Notes: generated from the sequence alone by a model not told the origin. A stretch of DNA of 64,000 bases from Desulfobacterales bacterium (GCA_030834695.1 JAUQXK010000100.1:16387-80386), one strand, 5' to 3'; numbered from the stretch's first letter, positions 54,049-62,481 are shown. Numbers and translations are program-made.

Positions 54049-55195
54049 GCTGAATCATGTCACCAAAACCTACCCCGGAGCCTCCCAGCCGGCCGTGGAC
54101 AGCGTCAGCCTGACCATACCGGAGGGTGAAATCTGCGTCTTCATCGGGCCGTCCGGCTGCGGCAAGACCACGCTGATGCGCCTGACCAACCGGCTGATTC
54201 CGATAACTTCTGGTAGCATCTCGGTTGACGGCAAAGACATCATGGGCCTCGACCCCATCGAGCTGCGGCGGCACATCGGTTACGCCATCCAGCAGGTGGG
54301 GCTCTTCCCCCACATGACCGTCCGGGACAACATCGCTACGGTGCCGAAGCTTCTGGGCTGGGCCAGGACCAAGATCGATGCGCGCGTGGATGAGCTGCTG
54401 ACGCTGGTGAACCTGGAACCCGGGACATTTCGAGACCGCTACCCGCGGCAGCTTTCCGGCGGACAGGCCCAGCGGGTCGGCGTCGCGCGGGCCATGGCCG
54501 CCGACCCGCCGATCATGCTGATGGATGAGCCCTTCGGCGCCATCGATCCCATCAACCGCGAAGTCCTGCAGGACGAGTTCCTCCGGATCCAGGACAAGCT
54601 GAAAAAAACCATCATCTTCGTCACCCACGACATCAACGAGGCCATCAAGATGGGCCAGCGCATCGCCCTGCTCAAGGAGGGCCGGCTGATCCAGACCGGA
54701 TTGCCGGACGAACTGCTCAATCGTCCGGCCGACGAGTTTGTCAAAAGCTTCGTGGGGGCCGACCGGGTGCTCAAACGCCTGAACCTGCTTAAGGTCAGGG
54801 ATGCCATGATGACCAATCCGGTGCATTGCCGGAGTGAAGACTCGAGCGAAAAAGTGCTTGAACAGATGGTCAAGAACGATCTGGCTTTCCTGATCGTGAC
54901 CGACCGGGACCAGAGGCTCCTGGGCTACGTCAACCAGTACGACCTGCGCGGGCACAAGGGCCATGCCGGAGACGTGGCACGAAAGCTCACCCTCACCGTG
55001 TCGCCCGAGCGCAACCTGAAGGAAGCCTTAAGTCAGATGCTCAGCTACGACCTGGGCATCCTCGTGGTTGTGGGCGAAGACGGCCGAATCCAGGGGGTGC
55101 TCAACTCCACCACCTTGTGTTCCCTGGTGGGCAGCACCTATGATGAACATGGCGGCCACTGGGGCCGGATCACCGCGGCTGGGAGGATCTTGTGA
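54041..55195 (+). CDS. Glycine betaine/proline-type ABC ATPase with tandem CBS domains
   Basis: 384 residues. Walker A GPSGCGKTT, signature LSGGQAQRVGVARAM, Walker B IMLMDEPFGAIDP, H-loop IFVTHDINEAIKMG. The C-terminal 120 residues form two CBS motifs (KVRDAMMTNPVHCRSEDSSEKVLEQM and a second with SPERNLKEALSQMLSYDLGILVVV), the ionic-strength sensor of OpuA/OpuC ATPases. GTG start with AAAGGACTG upstream; longer ATG frame rejected as reading through the permease. Confidence 0.93.
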   Translation: MIELNHVTKTYPGASQPAVDSVSLTIPEGEICVFIGPSGCGKTTLMRLTNRLIPITSGSISVDGKDIMGLDPIELRRHIGYAIQQVGLFPHMTVRDNIATVPKLLGWARTKIDARVDELLTLVNLEPGTFRDRYPRQLSGGQAQRVGVARAMAADPPIMLMDEPFGAIDPINREVLQDEFLRIQDKLKKTIIFVTHDINEAIKMGQRIALLKEGRLIQTGLPDELLNRPADEFVKSFVGADRVLKRLNLLKVRDAMMTNPVHCRSEDSSEKVLEQMVKNDLAFLIVTDRDQRLLGYVNQYDLRGHKGHAGDVARKLTLTVSPERNLKEALSQMLSYDLGILVVVGEDGRIQGVLNSTTLCSLVGSTYDEHGGHWGRITAAGRIL

Positions 55196-55923
55196 AGCGC
55201 GAGCGCCCACGCGGAAACTACCTGACGCTCGCGGCGGTGATTATCGCCTTCATCCTCGGGGTGGAGGCCCAACGACGGGGCTACCTGAATTTCGCCCGCG
55301 AGAACCCCGGGGATATCTATCGATTGCTCGTTCAACATTTGCAGCTCGTGTTCTATTCGGCCTCGATCGCCATCGCGCTCGGGCTGACGATCGGCATCGT
55401 GCTCACCCGGGGCTTCATGCGACGCTACCGCGAGACGATTTTGAATCTGCTGGGGATCTGCCAGACGGTGCCCTCGCTCGCCGTGATCGCCATCGCCATG
55501 AGCTACCTGGGGATCGGCCGCAAGACGGCCGTCTTCGCTCTGGTGGTCTACAGCCTGCTGCCCATCATCCGCAGCACGGTCGCAGGCATTTTTCAGGTAG
55601 ACCCGGCCCTGGTGGACGCCGGGCACGGCATGGGCATGACGCCCCGGCAGGTGCTCTTCAAGGTGGAGATCCCGAATGCCATGTACATCATTCTGACCGG
55701 CATCCGCACGGCCGTCGTCATCAACGTCGGCACCGCCGCCATGAGTTTCCTCGTGGGCGGCGGCGGCCTGGGCGATTTGATCTTCAGCGGGCTGGCCATG
55801 GTGGACGCCGGGCTCATGCTGGCCGGCGCCGTGCCCACGGCCTGCCTGGCGATTATTTTAAACTGGAGTTTCGAGCGACTGGAGAAACTGATCATATCAC
55901 CAGGCATTCCGCGCGGTGATTGA
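55192..55923 (+). CDS. Second glycine betaine/choline ABC permease
   Basis: 243 residues, about six segments. Pattern FVLGVEAQRRGYLN early, then coupling-loop DAGHGMGMTPRQVLFKVEIPNAMYIILTGIRTAVVINVGTAAMSFLVGGGGLGDLI, the OpuCD/OsmY type. GTG start with GGGAGGATCT upstream; overlaps the ATPase stop by four bases. Confidence 0.9.
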   Translation: MKRERPRGNYLTLAAVIIAFILGVEAQRRGYLNFARENPGDIYRLLVQHLQLVFYSASIAIALGLTIGIVLTRGFMRRYRETILNLLGICQTVPSLAVIAIAMSYLGIGRKTAVFALVVYSLLPIIRSTVAGIFQVDPALVDAGHGMGMTPRQVLFKVEIPNAMYIILTGIRTAVVINVGTAAMSFLVGGGGLGDLIFSGLAMVDAGLMLAGAVPTACLAIILNWSFERLEKLIISPGIPRGD

Positions 55924-55960
55924 GTGACCCTACTTACAACCAACCAAAGGAGGTAGGTCT

Positions 55961-56860
55961 ATGCGTAAGATTCTATGTTTGGGAATGGTGTTGCTGTTAG
56001 CGATGGCGCTGGTGTTGCCGGCAATGGCCGCCGACAAGAAGATGGTCGTCGGCTCAAAAGCTTTCACCGAGCAGCGGCTGCTCGGTCAGATCATGATTCA
56101 GCTTTTGGAAAAAAACGGCTTCAAGGTCGATGACAAAACCGGCTTGGGCGGCACTGTGGTGGTGCGGGAGGCCCTGGTCAACAAGCAGATCGACATCGCC
56201 ATGGAGTACACCGGCACCGGTCTGATCACCATCCTCAAGGCGCCTCAGCCCATCACCGACCCGGTCAAATGTTACGAGGAAGTGAAAAAGCTCGACGAAA
56301 AGAACGGTATGGTCTGGCTGCCGCTGATTCCCTTCAACAACACCTATTGCCTGATGATGCGCCGGGCGGATGCCGGAAAGCTGAACATCAAGAGCATCTC
56401 GGATCTTTCCAAGTACGCCAACGCCAACCCCGGTAAAATCGCCTTCGGTCTGAACGCCGAGTTCTACAGCCGGCCGGACGGCTACAAGCCGCTACAGACG
56501 GCCTATGACTTCAAGTTCCCCGAGGACAAGATCATCAAGATGGACCCCGGCTTGCTCTACAAGGCGCTCAAGGAAGGCCAGGTCGAGGTGTCGATGGGAT
56601 TCTCCACCGACGGACGCATCAAGGAGTTCGATTTGCTCGTGCTGCAGGACGACAAGGTCTACTTTCCAGTATACAACCCTTGCGTCGTGGTGCGCAAGGA
56701 GACCCTGGATGCCCATCCGGAACTGGCCAAGATCTTCGCCCCGCTGTCGCAGAAGCTCGACACCCAGGCCATCACCGAGCTGAACTTCCAGGTGGACGGC
56801 GAGAAGAAGGCGGCCAAGGATGTAGCCAAGGAGTGGCTGACCAAGCAGGGGCTGCTGTAA
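55961..56860 (+). CDS. Quaternary-amine binding protein, OpuAC/ProX type
   Basis: 299 residues. Signal peptide MRKILCLGMVLLLAMALVLPAMAA. Mature start KKMVVGSKAFTEQRLLGQIMIQLLEKNG and EALVNKQIDIAMEYTGTGLI are the OpuCC/OsmX hallmarks; the tyrosine-rich cleft residues for a quaternary ammonium group are in this region. An ideal AAAGGAGGT lies before the ATG. No lipobox cysteine, so soluble periplasmic. Last of the four importer genes. Confidence 0.93.
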   Translation: MRKILCLGMVLLLAMALVLPAMAADKKMVVGSKAFTEQRLLGQIMIQLLEKNGFKVDDKTGLGGTVVVREALVNKQIDIAMEYTGTGLITILKAPQPITDPVKCYEEVKKLDEKNGMVWLPLIPFNNTYCLMMRRADAGKLNIKSISDLSKYANANPGKIAFGLNAEFYSRPDGYKPLQTAYDFKFPEDKIIKMDPGLLYKALKEGQVEVSMGFSTDGRIKEFDLLVLQDDKVYFPVYNPCVVVRKETLDAHPELAKIFAPLSQKLDTQAITELNFQVDGEKKAAKDVAKEWLTKQGLL

Positions 56861-56865
56861 AAAGA

Positions 56866-56956
56866 AAGGGTTCAAGGATTCAAGGGGTCGAGGGGCCAAG
56901 GGTAAAAAATGAAGCTCCTTTCCTTCACTTGAACCCTGGCCCCTTTGCACCTTGAG
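56866..56956. repeat. Two-armed intergenic palindrome (family R1)
   Basis: Left arm GGGTTCAAGGATTCAAGGGG then TCGAGGGGCCAAGGG. Right arm CTTGAACCCTGGCCCCTTTG then CACCTTGAGG. Between the binding protein and MmgE/PrpD genes. Confidence 0.7.
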
Positions 56957-56967
56957 GTTGTTATCGC

Positions 56968-58308
56968 ATGAATCGGAAATGGACCGAGGGCACCGACCGG
57001 GTGCTCGACTTCATCGGGTCGCTCACCTGGGACGAGCTGCCGGCGGCGGTGCGCCATCAGTCCAAGCGCTGCCTGCTGGATCTCATGGGGGCGCTCATTG
57101 CGGGCCGGCGCACGCCGGTTGGCGACATCATGGCCGGCGTCGCCTGCGATCAGTTTCCAGGGAACCAGGCGACGATCGTTGTTTCCGGTGAGCGGGTCTC
57201 GGCGATCGGAGCCGCTCTGGCCAACGGCTTTGCCCAGAACGCACTCGACATCGACGACGGCTACCGCCGGGTCAAGGGTCATCCGGGCGCGGCGTTTCTG
57301 CCGGTGCTTCTGGCAGCTTTAGAGGTCAGGGGCAGCTGCACGGGGTCAGAATTCCTGACGGCGGTCGTCCTTGGTTATGAAATCGGCATCCGCGCCGGCC
57401 TCATCCGCCACGCCGTCTACCCCACCTACCACTCGTCGGGTAGCTGGGGAGCGGTCGGCGCGGCGGCGTGCACCGGCCGGCTGTTGGGTCTGGACCGTTC
57501 ACGGCTGAGAGAGGCGCTGGGCACGGCGGAATACCACGCCCCCATCGCGCCGATGATGAAGGGCATCGACGTCCCCTGCATGGGCAAGGATTCTTTAGGC
57601 TGGGGCAACATGACCGGGCTCGCCTCGGTGTTCATGGCGCGGCGCGGGTTCACGGGCGTCGAGCCCCTTTTCAGCGAAGCGCCCGAAAAAGAATGGGTGA
57701 CGGGTCTGGGGCGGCAGTATGAAATTCTGAACCTTTATTTCAAACCCTATGCGGCCTGTCGCTGGGCTCAGCCCGCCGTGGCGGGCTGCTTGCAGCTGGT
57801 CCGGGAGAACCGACTGAAATTGGCAGATCTGGCGAGCGTCAAGGTGCGCACGTTCGCGGCCGCGGCTGCCCTGACCCGCGAACCGCCGTCGAACACTGAG
57901 GAGGCCCAGTACAACCTGGCCTTCCCCGTAGCCGCCGCCTTGATCGACGGTGCGGTCGGCCCGGCTCAGGTGCTGCCGCCGCGGATCTTCGATCGGGACA
58001 TTCTCGATCTGGCCATGCGCCTGGAGGTCGAAGTGGCCCAGGAGTTCGAGGATCGCTTCCCGGGCAAGGCCATCGCCGCGGTCGAAATTACGACCCATGA
58101 CGGCAAACATTATGAATCCGGAGCCGTCGAAGCGCGCTGGGAGCCGCCGGACACCCTGCCGAGCGACAGCGAGCTCAAGGATAAATTCATCTGGCTGGTC
58201 GCTCCTGTTTTAGGCCGGCAGCGCGCTGCTGAGCTGCTGCAACTGATCCGGGAGTTTGAAAAAGCCGCCGATGCCCGGCAACTGATCGAGCGGTCCGTTG
58301 TCGAGTAA
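56968..58308 (+). CDS. MmgE/PrpD family protein
   Basis: 446 residues. Family motifs: VLDFIGSLTWDELPAAVRHQSKRCLLDLMGALIAG at the start, ALDIDDGYRRVKGHPGAAFLPVLLA around residue 90, YHSSGSWGAVGAAAC and YKPYAACRWAQPAVAG. The fold includes 2-methylcitrate dehydratase and cis-aconitate decarboxylase; here no other methylcitrate gene is present, so the substrate is open. It may act on a carboxylate from betaine or carnitine-like breakdown. The position between importer and corrinoid protein suggests a functional link. Weak ribosome binding site. Confidence 0.85.
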   Translation: MNRKWTEGTDRVLDFIGSLTWDELPAAVRHQSKRCLLDLMGALIAGRRTPVGDIMAGVACDQFPGNQATIVVSGERVSAIGAALANGFAQNALDIDDGYRRVKGHPGAAFLPVLLAALEVRGSCTGSEFLTAVVLGYEIGIRAGLIRHAVYPTYHSSGSWGAVGAAACTGRLLGLDRSRLREALGTAEYHAPIAPMMKGIDVPCMGKDSLGWGNMTGLASVFMARRGFTGVEPLFSEAPEKEWVTGLGRQYEILNLYFKPYAACRWAQPAVAGCLQLVRENRLKLADLASVKVRTFAAAAALTREPPSNTEEAQYNLAFPVAAALIDGAVGPAQVLPPRIFDRDILDLAMRLEVEVAQEFEDRFPGKAIAAVEITTHDGKHYESGAVEARWEPPDTLPSDSELKDKFIWLVAPVLGRQRAAELLQLIREFEKAADARQLIERSVVE

Positions 58309-58319
58309 AATATGCATAG

Positions 58320-58386
58320 AGGAATCAAGGAGCCGAGAATTCGGCGCGTCCATTCACACTGGAACCCTTGACCCCTTGAACCCTTT
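58320..58386. repeat. Two-armed intergenic palindrome (family R1)
   Basis: Left arm GGAATCAAGGAGCCGAG is weak; right arm GGAACCCTTGACCCCTTGAA followed by CCC is strong. Between MmgE/PrpD and the corrinoid protein gene. Confidence 0.6.
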
Positions 58387-58406
58387 TATTGCTTAAGGAG
58401 ACCTTC

Positions 58407-59036
58407 ATGTTCGATTTCAAAGCGATTGGCGATGCCTTGATCGCCTGCGACGAAGACAAGGTGCTGGGATTGGTGAAAAGCGGCTTGGATCAGGGAGTCG
58501 CGGCAAAAGATTTGCTGAGCCGGGGGTTGATTGCGGGCATGGATGTGGTCGGCGAGCGCATGGAAAAAGAAGAGATGTTCATCCCGGAGGTTCTCGTGGC
58601 CGCCAAGGCGATGAGCGCTGCCGTGCAGATCCTGAAACCCCTGCTGGCGGAAGGCGATACGGGCGCCCAGGGCAGGGTGGTGATCGGGACGGTCAAGGGC
58701 GACCTGCACGACATCGGCAAGAACCTGGTGGCCATGATGCTGGAAAGCGCCGGGCTGGAGGTCTATAACATCGGTGTGGATGTGGCGCCGGATAAGTTCG
58801 TGAGCGAACTCAAAGCCAGGAACGCCAACATCCTCGCGCTTTCCGCCCTGCTCACCACCACCATGCCGATGATGAAGGAAACCGTGGCCGCGGTGGCCAA
58901 AGCCGGCATCCGCGACAAAGTGAGAATCCTGGTCGGCGGCGCCCCGGTGACTCAGGCCTACGCGAAAGAGATCGGCGCCGATGGCTATGCGCCGGATGCC
59001 GGGAGCGCCAGCAAGCTGGCCAAATCTCTTATGTGA
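58407..59036 (+). CDS. B12-binding corrinoid protein of methyltransferase (MtbC/MtgC type)
   Basis: 209 residues, the usual size. N-terminal helical cap (about 1-85) with KEEMFIPEVLVAAKAMSAAVQILKPLL. The B12-binding motif D99-x-H101-x-x-G104 reads GDLHDIGKNL, followed by LEVYNIGVDVAPDKFVSEL, LSALLTTTMPMMKETVAAV and VGGAPVTQAYAKEIGADGY, all conserved. The cobalt-ligand histidine is present. It carries the methyl group from the MttB-type enzyme to a methyltransferase not encoded here. AAGGAGACC before the ATG. Confidence 0.93.
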   Translation: MFDFKAIGDALIACDEDKVLGLVKSGLDQGVAAKDLLSRGLIAGMDVVGERMEKEEMFIPEVLVAAKAMSAAVQILKPLLAEGDTGAQGRVVIGTVKGDLHDIGKNLVAMMLESAGLEVYNIGVDVAPDKFVSELKARNANILALSALLTTTMPMMKETVAAVAKAGIRDKVRILVGGAPVTQAYAKEIGADGYAPDAGSASKLAKSLM

Positions 59037-59044
59037 AGCCTGCC

Positions 59045-59081
59045 GCCGGACAAGCTCTCCGTCCCACAGGGCTTGTCCGGC
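59045..59081 (+). terminator. Hairpin after the corrinoid protein gene
   Basis: 11-bp stem GCCGGACAAGC with GCTTGTCCGGC and a 15-base loop, nine bases after the stop. No U-tract follows, so probably factor-dependent or a 3' stabiliser at the end of the operon. Confidence 0.5.
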
Positions 59082-59208
59082 AAACGATCGGATAGGGGAA
59101 CAAAGGGTATGTTGTTGCATTGTTGGAGGATGCGGCTGCAGGGCGTTAGCATGGGTCTATGGAAATCGACGAGTGCAAGTTGACCCGAAAGAATTCAACT
59201 AAGAAACA

Positions 59209-59361
59209 ATGTCCCCATCAGCCAAGGCAAAATTCCTCTGGCTGGCCGGTCCTGTGTTAGGCCCGCCTCGTGCTCATGAACTTCTCGATCTGATTTGGCA
59301 GTTTGAAAAAACACCCGATGCCCGGCTCCTGATAACGCTGTCCGTTACTGATCGAGCTTAA
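59209..59361 (+). pseudogene. Remnant 3' end of a second MmgE/PrpD gene
   Basis: From an ATG at 59209 a 50-codon frame reads KFLWLAGPVLGPP then HELLDLIWQFEKTPDARLL, which aligns with the last 45 residues of the 56968-58308 protein (KFIWLVAPVLGRQ, AELLQLIREFEKAADARQL). The rest of the gene is missing. The divergence means it is a paralogue remnant, not a recent copy. Confidence 0.8.
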
Positions 59362-59526
59362 TTGTGGCAGATATAGACCGGCTTAAAGGAATAATCACAG
59401 ACCTTCCTTTTCTGGCCCTTATTCGACGTATCACCAAAGCAATAACGTGGTGATATGTTGTCGATTCCGGTCTTATTCTTATAGAGAAATTATTTTTCTT
59501 CCCTGTTATGAGTGTGCGAGAATCAG

Positions 59527-60804
59527 ATGCAATCTTATTCTCCAAACAACTTTGCAATCAGTGTCGAAAAACAATACCCAGCTGAAATTGCAAAAGCGAG
59601 CTTTCCGCTCCGCTATGGAAAATTTTCGGAAATAAGGACATCTGAATATGAATTCCTCTTCAATCTGAATGGCGAAATTAAATTTATCAGAGGCCTAAAT
59701 ACACGCTGGCCTCATCCAGCGGAGCAGCTGAAACGAACGGACGGCAATGATTGGGTATACTATACTGTCGGTGATAAAAGTGGCGCAGATGGCCTCATCT
59801 CATGGCTGGGCGAGTATTATTTGCCTTGCCTTCCATATCCCAGCAACCCGATTTGGGAAATTAACTATTTCGCTAATCCTGAAATCATGAATGGATTCGC
59901 AGCATGGTCTCAACTATACGCCAATCTGTACCAATCAGCGAAGGATCGGGTACATACCAAGGCTAAAGAATTGGTCAGCTCGATTTTAGCCAATCATGAT
60001 GGAGTGCTACAGGAACGATCCCGAAAGTTGAATGAGATCATAGGCGAACGGGTTTCGGTTCTGCCACCAGATACAAGACATGTAGATTATGAGGTTATTC
60101 CACTTACGATTTCAGATGGATGTCTATATCACTGCAGCTTTTGTTGCGTAAAATCAGCCCTAAAATTTCAGGTTCGCTCTAAGACCAATGTTTTGGAACA
60201 AATTAGTAAACTAAAAGAGTTCTATGGTCGAAATCTTGATAGTTATAATGGGCTATTCTTGGGTAATCATGATGCTCTCGGGGCGGGCGAAGAATTGATT
60301 TGCAATTCAGCCTCAGAGGCTTATAGCGCTTTTGGATTTGAAAAGCAGCGGAAAGTGACTCCTTATCTATTTTTCTTTGGAAGCGTGCACTCCATGCTTA
60401 AGTCTGGATGCGAACTATTTAAAAATCTTGATCGCCTACCTTTTCATACCTTTATAAACATCGGATTGGAATCCTGCGACACTCCAACTCTGGCTCAAAT
60501 AGGAAAACCGCTGGATAGTGAGGAAGTTATAGAGGCCTTCGAGAAAATGTTAAAAATCAATAGCACATACGAGAACATCGAAGTCACGGGCAATTTTGTC
60601 ATAGGCAAGGGACTATCCGACGACCATTATCAATCTTTAAAAGAGCTGCTCCGAAACACAGTTCCGAGTTCAAACACAAAAGGAACCATATACCTATCAC
60701 CTCTAAAAAACAGCCCAAAAAAGCGTGAGTTGCTACCATTAATCAAGGAAATAAAAGGACAAAGCAAAATACCTGTTTACGTCTATTTAATTCAGCGGCT
60801 GTAA
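59527..60804 (+). CDS. Orphan radical SAM protein with N-terminal extension
   Basis: 425 residues. The radical SAM cluster motif CxxxCxxC is C199, C203 and C206 in DGCLYHCSFC, placed in the middle of the protein after about 190 extra residues. Later, INIGLESCDTPTLAQIGKPLD resembles the SAM-binding strands of B12-free radical enzymes. The N-terminal half (NLNGEIKFIRGLNTRWPHPAEQLK) is unrecognised. The ATG is chosen over a GTG at 59512, without a strong ribosome binding site. AT-rich and standing alone, so probably acquired. Function unknown. Confidence 0.8.
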   Translation: MQSYSPNNFAISVEKQYPAEIAKASFPLRYGKFSEIRTSEYEFLFNLNGEIKFIRGLNTRWPHPAEQLKRTDGNDWVYYTVGDKSGADGLISWLGEYYLPCLPYPSNPIWEINYFANPEIMNGFAAWSQLYANLYQSAKDRVHTKAKELVSSILANHDGVLQERSRKLNEIIGERVSVLPPDTRHVDYEVIPLTISDGCLYHCSFCCVKSALKFQVRSKTNVLEQISKLKEFYGRNLDSYNGLFLGNHDALGAGEELICNSASEAYSAFGFEKQRKVTPYLFFFGSVHSMLKSGCELFKNLDRLPFHTFINIGLESCDTPTLAQIGKPLDSEEVIEAFEKMLKINSTYENIEVTGNFVIGKGLSDDHYQSLKELLRNTVPSSNTKGTIYLSPLKNSPKKRELLPLIKEIKGQSKIPVYVYLIQRL

Positions 60805-60912
60805 TGAAAAATATATAGGATCGGCACATAGGCGTTTAATCGGACTACTATCGAATTCGGTTTACTTGTCTTATAACGATATCACCATAAACATGAGTGC
60901 AAAGAAGTTATA

Positions 60913-61143
60913 TTGACAGCCAAGGGAATCTTATCTGCTTTTTGCAAACGCGATGTTGACGAAAAGTATCACCAGCACAGGAGGCTATGCGGGTTCCGGT
61001 TTGGCGTTGACACCGGCAGCCCGACAGAGGCAATAATTGGTATACGGAATAAGCCCACAATGATTCAAGCCGGTCGGAGCATTGTAATTCCATCCAACAG
61101 ATTACCCAAAAACCCTATTGGTGATATGAACTTATCTGCCTAA
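60913..61143 (+). repeat. Degenerate ~230-bp element, copy C (family R5)
   Basis: 76 codons from a TTG, reading AKGILSAFCKRDVDEKYHQ, RFGVDTGSPTEA and PIGDMNLSA. It aligns with copy D over its length at DNA and protein level, most clearly KR[DE]VDE and RFG[VF]DT. No ATG or ribosome binding site, so probably not expressed. Confidence 0.65.
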
Positions 61144-61351
61144 TCTGCAAATTTTAAATTTCCACAAGAATATCAGGTGCTTTTCTATCAGGAAAAAGTC
61201 CTACCAATCAGTATTCGCCCTATAAAAATGAGGTTTTAAGCTTATAGACCTGCTTTTAATCTTGTAATATAGAAATTTCGAATTGATTCATTTTGAGAGG
61301 AGAAAACCATATCTATTTAGTGCGTTATGAAAATATTTTATGGAGGAAGAT

Positions 61352-61405
61352 ATGAAAATATCTTTCCAGAAGATCCTCAATTCAGGCCCTCAAAAGGACA
61401 ATTAA
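61352..61405 (+). CDS. 17-residue leader peptide overlapping a terminator
   Basis: A short frame, MKISFQKILNSGPQKDN, starts at an ATG with GGAGGAAGAT directly upstream, a near-perfect ribosome binding site. Its last codons lie in the 5' arm and loop of the terminator at 61385-61422. Translation would therefore interfere with the hairpin. Suggests attenuation control of the downstream PstS-like gene; the regulatory signal cannot be read from the peptide. Could also be a small peptide in its own right. Confidence 0.55.
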   Translation: MKISFQKILNSGPQKDN

Positions 61406-61431
61406 CAGACCTTTTGGGGGCCTTTTATATT
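61385..61431 (+). terminator. Intrinsic terminator/attenuator before the PstS-like gene
   Basis: 13-bp stem, GGCCCTCAAAAGG with CCTTTTGGGGGCC (one G-T wobble), 12-base loop, followed by TTTTATATT. It ends 80 bases before the PstS-like start. Confidence 0.85.
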
Positions 61432-61512
61432 CGATAGAGTATTTACCGTAATTTTCCCATTAATAATTATCTACATACTGGACGATAACTCGTTTCGTTT
61501 CATGGAGGCAAT

Positions 61513-62316
61513 ATGAAAACGAAAACACTTATAAAGGTCTGTTTTGTGATCATGGCATTTTTTGGCTTCCTGCTACAGGGCTCAGCCATAGAGGCAAAAG
61601 AAACCTTAAGGTACAGCAGCTCGGCTCAGGTTGCGGCCGCTGTGGGAGAAGAGGTCCTTAAACAATTTAAAGAAGATACTGGAGTTGAGGTCGATTTGTT
61701 CATTGGGACGTCTGATGCTGTAGTTCATCGTATGATGAACGGCCATGCAGATGTAGCAAGCTCTGTTGAAAGGATTGCCCATGGTAGCGTTGATTACGGG
61801 TACATCGAAACCTTCTTCGCTAGAGCGCCACTAATAGTGATTACAAATGCATCGACGACCGTTAGAGACCTGACAACCAAGCAAATTCAGTCAATTTTCA
61901 ATGGCTCCATTGACAATTGGAAGGATGTCGGTGGTCCTGATAAAAAAATTGTAGTAGTTATCCCAGCTAAAAACACAGGTGCCTTCAAAAATTACAGTAT
62001 GCTCGTGCTTAAGCGATTTGATGTCAAATTTGATTACATGGCATATCGATCTACAGATGTTGTTGACCTTGTTAGGCACATTCCATGGAGCATTTCATTC
62101 ATAACGAAAGGGGCGCATACCGCTGGTGAGGCAATAAAGACAATTAATATTGATGGTCTAAAACCTGAAGATAAAAACTATCCATATTTTCAAGATTTTT
62201 CTTTTGTAACCAATGGGCTGCCAAAAGGCACATTAAAAATGTTTATTGATTTTTTCTTTTCTGAAAAGGCGAAATCAACATTTATAAAAAATGGGCTTAT
62301 ACCGTATACCGATTGA
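61513..62316 (+). CDS. PstS-like periplasmic substrate-binding protein
   Basis: 267 residues. Signal peptide ends near GSAIEA. Mature part begins LRYSSSAQVAAAVGEEVLKQFKEDTG, followed by RMMNGHADVASSVERI, LTTKQIQSIFNGSIDNWKDVGGPDKKIVVVIPAKNTGAFKNY, the usual phosphate-binding-like motifs with IFNGSI and NW. It belongs to the PBP2 phosphate-like family, which also binds other anions. No Pst permease follows, so it may be an orphan sensor or receptor. TGGAGGCAAT before the ATG. Confidence 0.85.
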   Translation: MKTKTLIKVCFVIMAFFGFLLQGSAIEAKETLRYSSSAQVAAAVGEEVLKQFKEDTGVEVDLFIGTSDAVVHRMMNGHADVASSVERIAHGSVDYGYIETFFARAPLIVITNASTTVRDLTTKQIQSIFNGSIDNWKDVGGPDKKIVVVIPAKNTGAFKNYSMLVLKRFDVKFDYMAYRSTDVVDLVRHIPWSISFITKGAHTAGEAIKTINIDGLKPEDKNYPYFQDFSFVTNGLPKGTLKMFIDFFFSEKAKSTFIKNGLIPYTD

Positions 62317-62386
62317 TAAGAAGGCTAATTTTTTCTCCTGATTATAGAATTATTTTTGATAGAAACTTCATTTTGCCAATTTAGAG

Positions 62387-62423
62387 AGAATATCCGCACT
62401 AAATTTTTATGTGCGGATATTCT
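62387..62423. terminator. Hairpin after the PstS-like gene
   Basis: 13-bp perfect stem, AGAATATCCGCAC with GTGCGGATATTCT, loop of 11 bases, 71 bases past the stop. A T-run begins only 10 bases later, so termination efficiency is uncertain. Confidence 0.6.
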
Positions 62424-62481
62424 ATAAGTAATATCTTTTTTCTAATATCATAAGTATTTTAATTAAATTTAGGCAAGGATA

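Noticed and set aside
56968..58308. 2-methylcitrate dehydratase of a propionate locus
   Set aside because: No methylcitrate synthase or lyase gene nearby, so the specific name is not supported.
41807..58386. R1 repeats as a CRISPR array
   Set aside because: Copies are kilobases apart, palindromic across two arms and separated by genes; no regular spacers.
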